NCBI RefSeq assembly: GCF_014280435.1
Contig: NZ_CP060388.1
Span: 3,361,501 to 3,425,500, forward strand
Direction of reading: 5' to 3'
Origin: Sphingobium sp. KCTC 72723
Lineage (GTDB): Bacteria > Pseudomonadota > Alphaproteobacteria > Sphingomonadales > Sphingomonadaceae
DNA length: 64,000 nucleotides
Shown here one piece after another: positions 28,403-36,694 of this stretch. The stretch's first letter is position 1, and every line of letters begins with the position of its first letter. Both the position numbers and the translations under genes were made by a program. A model generated the notes under the pieces. The model did not search any database. It was not told where the DNA came from and was given only the letters and a program-made list of their open reading frames with translations.

Positions 28403-28778
28403 TGTGAGCCACGCTGGCGATTTCGACCAGACAGTCGGGTTTTACCAGATCAGCGCGGATGCAGTAGCGGGCGGGCTTTGCGCCGGGGAAATAGTCGGCA
28501 TAGACGGCGTTGAAGGCGGCATAGTCGGCCAGATCCTTGAGGAAGATATGGTTCATGGCGATGTCGGCCATCGTCGCGCCCGCCGCTTCCAGTGTGGTCT
28601 TGATGACTTCCAGCACATGGCGGGTCTGGGCGGCGGCGTCACCGATGTGGAGGACCACCCCACCCTCCCCCAGCGCCAAGACGCCGGAGACATAGACGGT
28701 GTTGCCCGCCAGCGCGGCGGCGGAATAGGGTGCGATCGGAGTGGGAAATTGCGGCGGGTTGATGGGCTGGAAAGCCAT
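28395..28778 (-). CDS. rutC: RutC, RidA-family enamine/peracid-processing protein
   Basis: A 127-residue YjgF/YER057c/RidA protein. RutC is proposed to act on the 3-aminoacrylate stage of uracil degradation. Family blocks are [43 protein letters not shown] and the active-site segment [23 protein letters not shown], which contains the conserved Arg and Glu. It starts directly after the rutB stop, with aggag inside the rutB end as its ribosome site, and overlaps rutD by 8 bp. Confidence 0.95.
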   Translation of the reverse strand: MAFQPINPPQFPTPIAPYSAAALAGNTVYVSGVLALGEGGVVLHIGDAAAQTRHVLEVIKTTLEAAGATMADIAMNHIFLKDLADYAAFNAVYADYFPGAKPARYCIRADLVKPDCLVEIASVAHIG

Positions 28779-29507
28779 TCATGCGTCTCCTGAAGGAAGC
28801 TGGCCGACCGCGCCGCAGAAATCCGCGACATTGCTGACCCAGCCGAAGAATTTTTCGACATTGTAGAGGCACGCCTTTGCCACGAAATCCGGCCCCAGAT
28901 GGTGCGTGGCATCGTCCAGCATGACCGAGAAATATTCCAGGTGAAAAGCGTCGCGCAACGTGGATTCGACGCAGACATTGCTGGCGATGCCGACGAAGAT
29001 CAGGGTGCGGATGCCGCGTGCGCGCAGGACGCTGTCGAGTTGCGAGTTGAAGAAGGCGCTGTAGCGCGTCTTGTGCAGGCGAATGTCGCCCGGTTGCGGG
29101 GCGAGCGCGTCGACCAGTTCATAATCCCATCCGCCGCGCGCCAGCAATTGCCCCGCAAGGTCCGGGCGCGCGCGCATCGTCTTGAGCGCGTTGGATTTAT
29201 GCCAGTTGGGGGAGCCGGGACCGCCCGCCTCGACATAATCGCCGTCCCAGCCATTTTGCAGGAAGATGATGGGGATCGCAGCGGCGCGCGCCGTGTCCAG
29301 CACCTGTCCGATGCGGCCAATGACACTCGCCGCGCCGGTTATGTCGAACCCGGCCAGATCGACATAGCCGCCGGGCGAGGCATAGGCGTTCTGCATGTCG
29401 ATGACGATGACCGCGCTGCTGGCCGGGTCGATGCGGACCGGCTCCGGGCGCGCGGGCAACAGGGCCGATGTCGGTCCGGTCGAGGGGGGATGGACGGCGG
29501 CGGTCAT
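28779..29507 (-). CDS. rutB: ureidoacrylate amidohydrolase RutB
   Basis: A 242-residue cysteine hydrolase of the isochorismatase-like family that splits ureidoacrylate (peracid) into carbamate and aminoacrylate. The catalytic triad is visible: Asp in [10 protein letters not shown], Lys in [12 protein letters not shown] and Cys in [20 protein letters not shown] at 29507 (MTAAVHPP) has a good ribosome site (aaggag) and is preferred to a start 18 codons upstream. It heads the rutBCDA operon, whose promoter must lie in the 122-bp spacer shared with arsR. Confidence 0.93.
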   Translation of the reverse strand: MTAAVHPPSTGPTSALLPARPEPVRIDPASSAVIVIDMQNAYASPGGYVDLAGFDITGAASVIGRIGQVLDTARAAAIPIIFLQNGWDGDYVEAGGPGSPNWHKSNALKTMRARPDLAGQLLARGGWDYELVDALAPQPGDIRLHKTRYSAFFNSQLDSVLRARGIRTLIFVGIASNVCVESTLRDAFHLEYFSVMLDDATHHLGPDFVAKACLYNVEKFFGWVSNVADFCGAVGQLPSGDA

Positions 29508-29573
29508 CACGCGAACTCCTTGGATAAGTGGCAGCTTCCCGCAATGGCGGCATGGATGCAAGGGCAGTTAAAT

Positions 29574-29589
29574 ATCGGGAATAGCCGAT
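29574..29589. promoter_or_regulatory. ATCGG-N6-CCGAT palindrome 1, probable ArsR operator
   Basis: A 16-bp inverted repeat (ATCGG, six bases, CCGAT) in the rutB-arsR spacer, 41 bp before the arsR start. A second copy with identical arms and spacing is centred 38 bp away. ArsR/SmtB-family dimers bind such short imperfect dyads. Confidence 0.65.
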
Positions 29590-29611
29590 GCGTATTGACG
29601 CGACACATCCC

Positions 29612-29627
29612 ATCGGTTATTTCCGAT
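29612..29627. promoter_or_regulatory. ATCGG-N6-CCGAT palindrome 2, probable ArsR operator
   Basis: Same arms and spacing as copy 1. It ends only two bases before the arsR ATG, so a bound repressor would cover the translation start region. This also leaves no room for a normal ribosome site, and the arsR message may be leaderless or start further upstream. Confidence 0.65.
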
Positions 29628-29629
29628 AT

Positions 29630-29959
29630 ATGCAGACCGATATAGCCCTGACCATGCTGGCCGCGCTGGCCCACCCGACCCGCCTGGATGCGTTCCGCCT
29701 GCTGGTGCGGCACGAACCCGACGGGTTGGCCACCGGCGATCTGGTGGCGGCGTCGGGGCTGAGCCAAAGCACGCTGTCCACCCATCTGGCGGTGCTGGGC
29801 AAGGCGGGGCTGGTCCGGTCGGAAAAGCGCGGGCGGCAACAGATACAGCGCGCCGACATCGACGCGCTGCGCGGGTTGATGCTGTTTCTGGCGAAGGATT
29901 GCTGTGGCGGGCGGGCGGAACTGTGCGCGCCGCTGATCGCGGATCTGGCCTGCTGCTGA
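29630..29959 (+). CDS. arsR: ArsR-family metalloregulator of the ars operon
   Basis: A 109-residue winged-helix repressor. ALAHPTRLDAFRLLVRHEPDGLATGDLVAASGLSQSTLSTHLAVLGKAGLV is a textbook ArsR helix-turn-helix region. There is no ELCVCDL-type Cys pair in the recognition helix. Instead the C-terminus holds DCCGGRAELC and a final CC, so arsenite sensing probably uses C-terminal cysteines. ATG 29630 is chosen over an in-frame ATG at 29588. It is followed by arsC and acr3, 24 bases and then a 4-base overlap away, and preceded by two dyads. The operon should be induced by arsenite or antimonite. Confidence 0.92.
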   Translation: MQTDIALTMLAALAHPTRLDAFRLLVRHEPDGLATGDLVAASGLSQSTLSTHLAVLGKAGLVRSEKRGRQQIQRADIDALRGLMLFLAKDCCGGRAELCAPLIADLACC

Positions 29960-29983
29960 ACCGATTTTCCACGGGGGAACATC

Positions 29984-30388
29984 ATGACCGACATCATCAT
30001 CTATCATAACCCCGCCTGCGGCACGTCGCGCAACACGCTGGCGATGATCCGCCATGCCGGGGTGGAGCCGCATGTCGTGGAATATCTCAGGACGCCGCCG
30101 AGCCGGGCGTTGCTGGTCGACCTGATTGCGCGGGCCGGGATCACGCCGCGCGCATTGCTGCGCGAAAAGGGGACGCCTTTTGCGGAATTGGGGCTGGATG
30201 ATGCGGGGTTGAGCGATGCTGCGCTGATCGACGCGATGATGGCGCACCCTGTCCTGATCAACCGTCCGCTGGTGGTGTCGCCTCGCGGGGTGAAGCTGTG
30301 CCGCCCGTCCGAAGCGGTGCTGGACTTGCTGCCGCCGGGTAGCTTCACGACTTTCGTCAAGGAAGATGGCGAGGTCGTCGCGCCATGA
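29984..30388 (+). CDS. arsC: glutaredoxin-dependent arsenate reductase ArsC
   Basis: A 134-residue cytoplasmic reductase converting arsenate to arsenite with glutathione/glutaredoxin. The catalytic Cys is C12 in YHNPACGTSRN. Conserved Arg residues appear at EYLRTPPSR and in LINRPLVVSPRGVKLCRPSE. Length is slightly below the ~140 of E. coli ArsC. Its stop overlaps the acr3 ATG (ATGA), so the pair is translationally coupled. Confidence 0.95.
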   Translation: MTDIIIYHNPACGTSRNTLAMIRHAGVEPHVVEYLRTPPSRALLVDLIARAGITPRALLREKGTPFAELGLDDAGLSDAALIDAMMAHPVLINRPLVVSPRGVKLCRPSEAVLDLLPPGSFTTFVKEDGEVVAP

Positions 30389-31404
30389 CGCTGTTCGAAC
30401 GCTATCTCTCGCTCTGGGTCGCCTTGTGCATCATCGTCAGCATTGCGCTGGGCCATGCGATGCCGGGGGCATTTGCCGCGATCGCCGCGCTGGAAGTGGC
30501 GAAGGTAAACCTGCCGGTCGCGGCGCTGATCTGGCTGATGATCGTGCCGATGCTGTTGCGGGTGGATTTCCATGCGCTCCATGGTTTGAAGCAGCATATG
30601 CGCGGGATCGGCGTGACATTGTTCATCAACTGGGCGGTGAAACCTTTTTCGATGGCGCTGCTGGGGACATTCTTCCTGGGCTATGTCTTTGCGCCATGGC
30701 TGCCCGCCGGGGCGTCATCCTCCTATATTGCCGGACTGATCCTGCTGGCGGCGGCCCCCTGCACCGCGATGGTGTTCGTGTGGTCCAATCTGGTCGATGG
30801 CGAGCCGACCTATACGCTGAGCCAGGTGGCGTTGAACGATATCATCATGCTGTTCGCCTTTGCGCCGCTGGTCGGCCTGCTGCTGGGCGTCGCGTCGATC
30901 AGCGTGCCGTGGGATACGCTGGCGCTGTCGGTCGGGCTGTATATCGTCGTGCCGGTGCTGGTCGCGCAGATCATGCGCCACTACCTGCTGGCGCGCAGCG
31001 AGGCGCATCTGGGGCGGGCATTGGCGGCGCTGGGTCCGGTCAGCCTGGTCAGCCTGCTGGCGACACTGGTGCTGCTGTTCGGGTTTCAGGGCGAGCAGAT
31101 CATCCGCCAGCCGCTGGTCATCGCGCTGATTGCGGTGCCGATCCTGTTTCAGGTCTATTTCAATGCCGGGCTTGCCTATTGGCTGAGCCGCCGTCTGGGC
31201 GTGGCATGGTGCGTGGCGGGACCATCCGCACTGATCGGCGCGTCCAATTTCTTCGAACTGGCGGTAGCGGCGGCGATCAGCCTGTTCGGGTTGCAATCGG
31301 GCGCGGCGCTGGCGACGGTGGTGGGCGTGCTGGTGGAGGTGCCGGTGATGCTGTCGATCGTCGCTTTGGTGAAGCGCAGCCGGGGGTGGTATGAGCGCGC
31401 GTGA
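30385..31404 (+). CDS. ACR3-family arsenite efflux permease
   Basis: A 339-residue inner-membrane protein with about ten helices of the ACR3 (BASS superfamily) arsenite exporters. Signature blocks are FINWAVKPFSMALLGTFFLGYVF, LLAAAPCTAMVFVWSNL, which holds the conserved Cys, and GASNFFELAVAAAISLFG. It completes an arsR-arsC-acr3 operon: arsenate reduced by ArsC leaves the cell as arsenite through this pump. It is often annotated arsB or acr3. Confidence 0.95.
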   Translation: MTLFERYLSLWVALCIIVSIALGHAMPGAFAAIAALEVAKVNLPVAALIWLMIVPMLLRVDFHALHGLKQHMRGIGVTLFINWAVKPFSMALLGTFFLGYVFAPWLPAGASSSYIAGLILLAAAPCTAMVFVWSNLVDGEPTYTLSQVALNDIIMLFAFAPLVGLLLGVASISVPWDTLALSVGLYIVVPVLVAQIMRHYLLARSEAHLGRALAALGPVSLVSLLATLVLLFGFQGEQIIRQPLVIALIAVPILFQVYFNAGLAYWLSRRLGVAWCVAGPSALIGASNFFELAVAAAISLFGLQSGAALATVVGVLVEVPVMLSIVALVKRSRGWYERA

Positions 31405-31617
31405 TGCGCCGGATCTTGCGCCTGCGGCGAAGCGACATGCGCGTCATGGCGAATCGGGCGGGTGCGTGTCGCAAGCATGGGCCTTCGCGCGCCTCACTGG
31501 CGCCGCGCCGTTGCTGTGAAATGTTCGCAAAGCCATGATTTCGCGGGAGAAATGATCCGGTAAAAACAGCCGCTAAATTCTCTTGTGCGCCGCCGCAAAA
31601 GCTGTAAGTTTTATGAG

Positions 31618-31758
31618 GCTTGCACAGCAGAGTGCGAGCATATCTTGCGCATGGCCCCAATGACGGGGACCGTCGCAAGCGACCAGTTCAAAACTTGGCC
31701 GCATGGCATTGAAGCCGCCCGAACCGATCCCAAGGATCGTCGTTCGAGGCGGTTTTTT
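31618..31758 (+). promoter_or_regulatory. structured leader of the NrtABC-type operon, possible ANTAR antitermination target
   Basis: The 378-bp gap after acr3 holds no gene in its first 213 bases. It then contains, in order, an 8-bp stem GCTTGCAC/GTGCGAGC with hexaloop AGCAGA (31618-31639); a second, longer stem with hexaloop AATGAC (31644-31679; CTTGCG/CGCAAG outer arms, GGCCCC/GGGG-CC inner arms); and an intrinsic terminator (31715-31758). Two hexaloop hairpins before a terminator is the layout recognised by NasT/NasR-type ANTAR antiterminators upstream of nitrate-assimilation operons. The consensus loop has A at position 1 and G at position 4: the second loop fits, the first has only the A. 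Confidence 0.55.
31715..31758 (+). terminator. intrinsic terminator (attenuator) 25 bp before the transporter start
   Basis: CCGCC, GAAC and CGATCC pair with GGATCG, GTTC and GGCGG around a CAA loop, with small bulges, and TTTTTT follows directly. It sits inside the leader, upstream of the ribosome site (ggggggaat) and ATG at 31783, so it would stop transcription before the operon unless overridden. Confidence 0.85.
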
Positions 31759-31782
31759 CTTGTTCGTAATCCGGGGGGAATA

Positions 31783-33075
31783 ATGACCGACGACACCGTC
31801 CATTTCGATGCTGCACCGCAGCGCAGGCGCTTTCTGAAGCTGGGGGCAGTTGCTGCTTCTCTGGCCATGGTCGGCGCCATGCTGCCCGGCGGCGCAATGG
31901 CCGCCGGGGGCGCGCCGGAAGTGAAGGGCGCAAAGCTGGGCTTCATCGCGCTGACCGATGCCGCGCCGCTGATCGTCGCCAAGGAATTGGGGCTGTTCGC
32001 CAAATATGGTATGCCCGACGTGCAGGTGATGAAGCAGGCCAGTTGGGCCGCGACCCGCGACAATCTGGTACTGGGGTCCGGCGGCGGCGGGATCGACGGC
32101 GCGCATATCCTGACGCCCATGCCCTATTTCCTGTCGCTGGGCGTCAATGGCAAGATGACGCCGATGAGCATATTGGCGCGGCTGAACGTCAATGGTCAGG
32201 GTATTTCGGTCGAAAAGGAATATCTGTCGGCCAAGGCGGACATCAATGCCGCCAAGATGAAAGGCATCATCGCCAAGCGCAAGGCGGCGGGCAACAAGAT
32301 CACCATGGCCATGACCTTTCCGGGTGGCACCCATGACCTGTGGCTGCGTTACTGGCTGGCGGCGGCGGGGATCGACCCGGACAAGGATCTGGAAGTCATC
32401 ACAGTGCCGCCGCCACAGATGGTCGCCAATATGAAGGCGAACACGATGGAAGCCTTTTGCGTGGGCGAACCCTGGAACGACCAGCTGATTTCGCAGGGGC
32501 TGGGCTATACTGCCGTGTCGACCGGGCAGATGTGGATGAACCACCCGGAAAAAAGCTTTGCGATGCGCAGCGACTGGGTAGCGAAATATCCCAACGCCGC
32601 CGTGGCGATCACCGCCGCGATCATCGATGCGCAGCGTTGGGCCGACAATCCCGCCAATGTGGGCAAGCTGGCCGCGATGATCGGCGGGCGCGACTGGTTG
32701 AAAGTTGCCCCGGCGGACATTCAGGACCGGCTGGCCGGCACGTTCAACATGGGTGACGGGCGCCTCATCAAGAACGCCCCGTTCAAGATGAAATTCTGGG
32801 CCGCCAACGCATCCTACCCGTTCAAGAGCCATGACCTGTGGTTCCTGGTCGAAAACAAGCGCTGGGGCAAATTGCCCGCCAACCTGAATGCCAGTGCGGC
32901 GATCGGCAAGGTCAACCGTTCCGACATCTGGCGCAAGGCGGCCGCGCTGGCCAAGGTGCCTGCCAACCAGATCCCCAAGGGGGACAGCCGGGGCGTCGAG
33001 AAATTCTTCGACGGCAAGGTTTTCGATCCGGCCAAGCCCGCTGCCTATCTGGCCAGCCTGTCCATCAAACGCTGA
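31783..33075 (+). CDS. NrtA/TauA-type ABC transporter substrate-binding protein
   Basis: A 430-residue periplasmic binding protein of the nitrate/bicarbonate-like (NrtA/CmpA) group of ABC importers. A twin-arginine signal QRRRFLKLGAVAAS...GGAMAA is at residues ~10-36, as usual for NrtA-like proteins. Typical blocks are GFIALTDAAPLIVAKELGLFAKYG, GAHILTPMPYFLS, and MEAFCVGEPWNDQLI. ATG 31783 follows ggggggaat; an upstream in-frame extension runs through the leader hairpins and is rejected. It is followed by permease and ATPase genes. The ligand is probably nitrate or nitrite, but cyanate, bicarbonate or a nitrogen heterocycle is possible given the rut operon nearby. Confidence 0.88.
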   Translation: MTDDTVHFDAAPQRRRFLKLGAVAASLAMVGAMLPGGAMAAGGAPEVKGAKLGFIALTDAAPLIVAKELGLFAKYGMPDVQVMKQASWAATRDNLVLGSGGGGIDGAHILTPMPYFLSLGVNGKMTPMSILARLNVNGQGISVEKEYLSAKADINAAKMKGIIAKRKAAGNKITMAMTFPGGTHDLWLRYWLAAAGIDPDKDLEVITVPPPQMVANMKANTMEAFCVGEPWNDQLISQGLGYTAVSTGQMWMNHPEKSFAMRSDWVAKYPNAAVAITAAIIDAQRWADNPANVGKLAAMIGGRDWLKVAPADIQDRLAGTFNMGDGRLIKNAPFKMKFWAANASYPFKSHDLWFLVENKRWGKLPANLNASAAIGKVNRSDIWRKAAALAKVPANQIPKGDSRGVEKFFDGKVFDPAKPAAYLASLSIKR

Positions 33076-33099
33076 ACGCTTTTCAGGGAAAGCCTATTC

Positions 33100-34089
33100 A
33101 TGACCGCCACATCCGTCCTTGCAACCCCGTTCGCGGATGGCACGCCATCCCCGCACGCCGAGCCTGAAAGCGATCCTGCCATGGCGCTTGTCCCTGAAAT
33201 GCCTACCCCATCGGCAACGGTGGCTCCTGAGACGGACGGGAGCCACCGGCTGCCGCCCGCGTCCGCTCTGACACCCTTGCTGGAGCGGGCGCGGGACATT
33301 GCCGCATCGATATGGCCTACTTTGCTGATGCTGGTCCTGCTGCTGGGCATATGGGAAGCGGCGTGCGGCAACCCGGAATCAAGCCTGCCCAGCCCGTCGC
33401 GGGTATGGAGCGAAAGCCATGACGTCATCATGCACCCGTTCAAGGGCGTGACGTTCGACGCCACCGGCCTGCACATTGCCGAGGGCGGCGATGTGGGCAT
33501 TGCGGGCCATATCCTGACCAGTCTGGAACGGGTGGCGATCGGCTATGGCCTGTCGGCGGTCATGGGCGTGGCGCTGGGCATATTGATCGGGCAGAGCCTG
33601 TTCGCGTTCCGTGCGCTCGATCCGCTGTTTCAGGTGTTGCGCACGGTGCCGCCGCTGGCCTGGTTGCCGATCAGCCTGGCGATATTCCAGCAGGCCGGGC
33701 CGTCGGCTGTGTTCCTGATCTTCATCACTGCGATCTGGCCGATCATTCTGAATACGGCGGCTGGGGTGCAGAATATTCCACCGACCTATCGCAATGTCGG
33801 GCGGGTGCTGGCGCTCAATCCGTTCACCTATCTGGTTCGCATCATGCTGCCCGCCACGGTCCCATACATGTTCACCGGCCTGCGCATCGGTGTGGGGATG
33901 AGCTGGCTGGCCATCGTCGCTGCCGAAATGGTGCAGGGCGGCACCGGCATCGGCTTCTTCATCTGGGACAGCTATAATAGTTCGCTGCTGACCGACACCA
34001 TCGTCGCGCTGATCTGGATCGGCATGGTCGGGTTCAGCCTGGACCGCATCGTCGGCTGGATCGGCCGCCGCGTCGCCCGCCAGGGTTGA
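33100..34089 (+). CDS. NrtB/SsuC-type ABC transporter permease
   Basis: A 329-residue inner-membrane permease of the binding-protein-dependent family. A polar, Pro-rich N-terminal stretch of ~65 residues precedes about six helices. The EAA-like loop that contacts the ATPase is YRNVGRVLALNPFTYLVRIMLPATVPYMFTGLRIGVG. The end region MVQGGTGIGFFIWDSYN is typical of NrtB. It starts 24 bp after the binding protein and forms a complex with the ATPase encoded 11 bp downstream. Confidence 0.9.
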   Translation: MTATSVLATPFADGTPSPHAEPESDPAMALVPEMPTPSATVAPETDGSHRLPPASALTPLLERARDIAASIWPTLLMLVLLLGIWEAACGNPESSLPSPSRVWSESHDVIMHPFKGVTFDATGLHIAEGGDVGIAGHILTSLERVAIGYGLSAVMGVALGILIGQSLFAFRALDPLFQVLRTVPPLAWLPISLAIFQQAGPSAVFLIFITAIWPIILNTAAGVQNIPPTYRNVGRVLALNPFTYLVRIMLPATVPYMFTGLRIGVGMSWLAIVAAEMVQGGTGIGFFIWDSYNSSLLTDTIVALIWIGMVGFSLDRIVGWIGRRVARQG

Positions 34090-34100
34090 AAGGACATATC

Positions 34101-34904
34101 ATGAAGCATCAGGCTTATCTCTCGCTCGAAGGCATCGGCGTCACCTTTCCAACCCGCAAGGGGCCGTTCACCGCGCTGCAAAATGTCGACCTCGCCATTG
34201 AAAAGGGTCAGTTCGTTGCGCTGATCGGTCATTCGGGCTGCGGCAAATCGACGCTGCTCAACATCATCGCCGGGCTGACGAAGCCGACACGCGGCGTCGT
34301 GCTGCTGGACGGGGAAGTGATCGACAAGCCCGGTCCCGACCGCGCCGTCATTTTTCAGGATCACAGCCTGCTGCCCTGGCTGACGGTCGAGGAAAATGTC
34401 CGGCTGGCCGTGGACCAGACGATGAAGGCGGCCAGCAAGGCGGAAAAGCGCGACTGGGTGCGGCACAATCTGGAACTGGTCCATATGGGCCATGCCGCGA
34501 CCAAGCGGCCGGGCGAATTGTCGGGCGGGATGAAGCAGCGCGTCGGCATTGCGCGAGCGATCGCGATGCAGCCCCGCGTGCTGTTGATGGACGAACCATT
34601 TGGCGCATTGGACGCACTGACCCGCGCCAGCTTGCAGGATGCGGTGATGGACATTCAGGCCAAGTTGAACAACACCGTGGTCATGATCACCCATGATGTC
34701 GATGAAGCCGTGCTGCTGGCCGACCGGGTGGTGATGATGACCAACGGTCCCGCAGCGACCATCGGCGAAGATCTGGCCGTCACGCTGCCGCGCCCGCGCA
34801 ACCGCATCGAGGCGGCGGAGACGCCGGATTATAATCATGCGCGGCAGGCCGTGCTGCACTTCCTGCACCAGCGTTATACCAACCCGGCCGACAAGGCGGC
34901 ATGA
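34101..34904 (+). CDS. NrtD/SsuB-type ABC transporter ATPase
   Basis: A 267-residue nucleotide-binding subunit. Walker A GHSGCGKST, Q-loop FQDHSLLPW, signature LSGGMKQR, Walker B VLLMDEPFGALD and switch His ITHDVDEA are all present. ATG 34101 has ribosome site gaaagga; the in-frame TTG at 34086 overlaps the permease stop and is less likely. It lacks the C-terminal NrtA-like domain of cyanobacterial NrtC. It completes the three-gene importer. Confidence 0.95.
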   Translation: MKHQAYLSLEGIGVTFPTRKGPFTALQNVDLAIEKGQFVALIGHSGCGKSTLLNIIAGLTKPTRGVVLLDGEVIDKPGPDRAVIFQDHSLLPWLTVEENVRLAVDQTMKAASKAEKRDWVRHNLELVHMGHAATKRPGELSGGMKQRVGIARAIAMQPRVLLMDEPFGALDALTRASLQDAVMDIQAKLNNTVVMITHDVDEAVLLADRVVMMTNGPAATIGEDLAVTLPRPRNRIEAAETPDYNHARQAVLHFLHQRYTNPADKAA

Positions 34905-34985
34905 AGGGCAGGCATGTCCCAACGGGCAGCTTAAACCCGCTATTGCGATAGCTTAGGAGCGGGGGATGACGCACCAGGAGTTGCG

Positions 34986-36533
34986 ATGTCGTCCCCCGAT
35001 ACCCTGCCTGCGATCCGTAATCTGATATTGGTGCCGGGCGATCAGTTGACGCCCGATATCAGCAGCCTGGCGGCGGGTGACCCGACGCGCGACCGGGTGT
35101 TGATGGCGGAATTGCAGGACGAGGCCAGCTATGTCCGGCATCACAAGAAGAAGATCGCTTTCCTGTTTTCGGCCATGCGGCATTTTGCCGATGAACTGCG
35201 CGGACTGGGGTGGAGCGTCGATTATGTCCGGCTGGGCGATCCTGCGCATCAAGGCAGTTTTACCGAGCAAGTCGCGCAGAACGTTGCGGCGCTGAAGCCG
35301 CAACGGATCGTCCTGACCGAGCCGGGCGAGTGGCGCGTGCTGGAGATGGTGCGGGGATGGGCGGAGCGCTTTGGCGTGCCGGTCGACATAATGCCCGACA
35401 CGCGCTTCCTCTGTTCGATCCCCGATTTTCAGCATTGGGCGAGCGGTCGCAAGCAGTTGAGGATGGAATATTTCTATCGGGAGATGCGGCGCAAGACCGG
35501 GCTGCTGATGGATGGCGACGCGCCGGTCGGTGGCCAGTGGAATTATGATGCGGACAATCGCAAGCCTGCCGCTCCGGACCTGTTCATGCCGCGCCCGCCC
35601 ACTTTCGCGCCGGACAAGGTGACGCGGGACGTGCTGGCGCTGGTGGAGCAGCGGTTCGGCAATCATTTCGGCGATCTTGAACCCTTTTGGTTTGCCACCA
35701 CCCGCGCGGATGCGCAGGCCGCCTTTGCCGCTTTCGTCGAACAATCGCTGCCCCGCTTTGGCGATTTTCAGGATGCGATGCTGCGCGGCTCGGCATTCCT
35801 CTATCATGGCGTGGTGTCGCATTATCTCAATTGCGGCCTGCTCGACCCGCTAACCATATGCCGTCAGGTGGAAGCGGCGTTTCGGGCGGGCAAGGTGCCA
35901 TTGAACAGCGCGGAGGGCTTCATTCGCCAGATCATCGGCTGGCGCGAATATGTGCGCGGCATCTATTGGCTGAAAATGCCGGATTATGAGCGCTCCAACG
36001 CGCTGGACCATCACCGCCCCCTGCCCGATTTCTACTGGACGGCGGAAACCGACATGGCCTGCGTCCGGGCGGCAGTGACGCAGACGAAGGAGCAGGCCTA
36101 TGCCCATCATATCCAGCGGTTGATGGTAACCGGCAATTTCGCGATGCTGGCCGGGGTCGATCCGCATGAACTGCATTTATGGTATTTGAGCGTCTATGCC
36201 GATGCGTATGAGTGGGTGGAATTGCCAAATACGGTGGGGATGAGCCAGTTTGCCGATGGCGGCCTGCTGGCGTCCAAACCCTATGCGGCGAGCGGTGCTT
36301 ACATCAACCGCATGTCCGATTATTGCGGCAGTTGCGCCTATGACGTGAAGCAGCGCACCGGGCCGGACGCCTGCCCGTTCAATTCGCTTTACTGGGCATT
36401 TATCGCGCGGCATCGCGAGCGGATCGGCCGCAATCCCCGCATGGCGCAGATGGTGGCGACATGGGACAGGTTCGGCGCGGATGAGCAGGCGCGTATCAGC
36501 GCGTCCGCCACGCAATTTCTGGCCACGCTATGA
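34986..36533 (+). CDS. Fe-S bacterial cryptochrome/photolyase (PhrB-type)
   Basis: A 515-residue flavoprotein of the FeS-BCP group of photolyases, which repair (6-4) photoproducts with light. LILVPGDQLTPD opens the antenna domain. Four cysteines, C359, C447, C450 and C463 (CGSCAYDVKQRTGPDACPF), match the spacing of the [4Fe-4S] ligands of Agrobacterium PhrB (350, 438, 441, 454) with a constant offset of nine. The FAD region includes GWREYVRGIYW and NYFAMLAGVDP-like NFAMLAGVDP. The downstream DUF2256 gene overlaps its stop by four bases, a pairing common for this family. Confidence 0.92.
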   Translation: MSSPDTLPAIRNLILVPGDQLTPDISSLAAGDPTRDRVLMAELQDEASYVRHHKKKIAFLFSAMRHFADELRGLGWSVDYVRLGDPAHQGSFTEQVAQNVAALKPQRIVLTEPGEWRVLEMVRGWAERFGVPVDIMPDTRFLCSIPDFQHWASGRKQLRMEYFYREMRRKTGLLMDGDAPVGGQWNYDADNRKPAAPDLFMPRPPTFAPDKVTRDVLALVEQRFGNHFGDLEPFWFATTRADAQAAFAAFVEQSLPRFGDFQDAMLRGSAFLYHGVVSHYLNCGLLDPLTICRQVEAAFRAGKVPLNSAEGFIRQIIGWREYVRGIYWLKMPDYERSNALDHHRPLPDFYWTAETDMACVRAAVTQTKEQAYAHHIQRLMVTGNFAMLAGVDPHELHLWYLSVYADAYEWVELPNTVGMSQFADGGLLASKPYAASGAYINRMSDYCGSCAYDVKQRTGPDACPFNSLYWAFIARHRERIGRNPRMAQMVATWDRFGADEQARISASATQFLATL

Positions 36534-36694
36534 CGGAAAAGCGCTATACCAAATCCACCCTGCCGGAGAAAATCTGCGCAGCGTGCGGGCGTCCCTTTGC
36601 CTGGCGCAAGAAATGGGCGCGCGATTGGGATCAGGTCAAGACCTGTTCGGAACGATGCAAGGGCGATTTGCGGCGCAAGGGAGCGAAGGCATGA
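36530..36694 (+). CDS. DUF2256 small zinc-ribbon-like protein
   Basis: A 54-residue protein with C16-x2-C19 and C39-x3-C43 flanking a Trp-rich basic core (FAWRKKWARDWDQVKTC). This is the DUF2256 pattern, usually found next to cryptochrome/photolyase genes. Its ATG overlaps the photolyase stop (ATGA) and its stop overlaps the next ATG in the same way, so three genes are chained by translational coupling. The cysteines probably bind zinc; the function is unknown, though assistance to the Fe-S photolyase is plausible. Confidence 0.9.
   Translation: MTEKRYTKSTLPEKICAACGRPFAWRKKWARDWDQVKTCSERCKGDLRRKGAKA

Noticed and set aside
31585..31782. N-terminal extension of the ABC binding protein
   Set aside because: It runs through two hairpins and an intrinsic terminator; the Tat signal starts just after ATG 31783.
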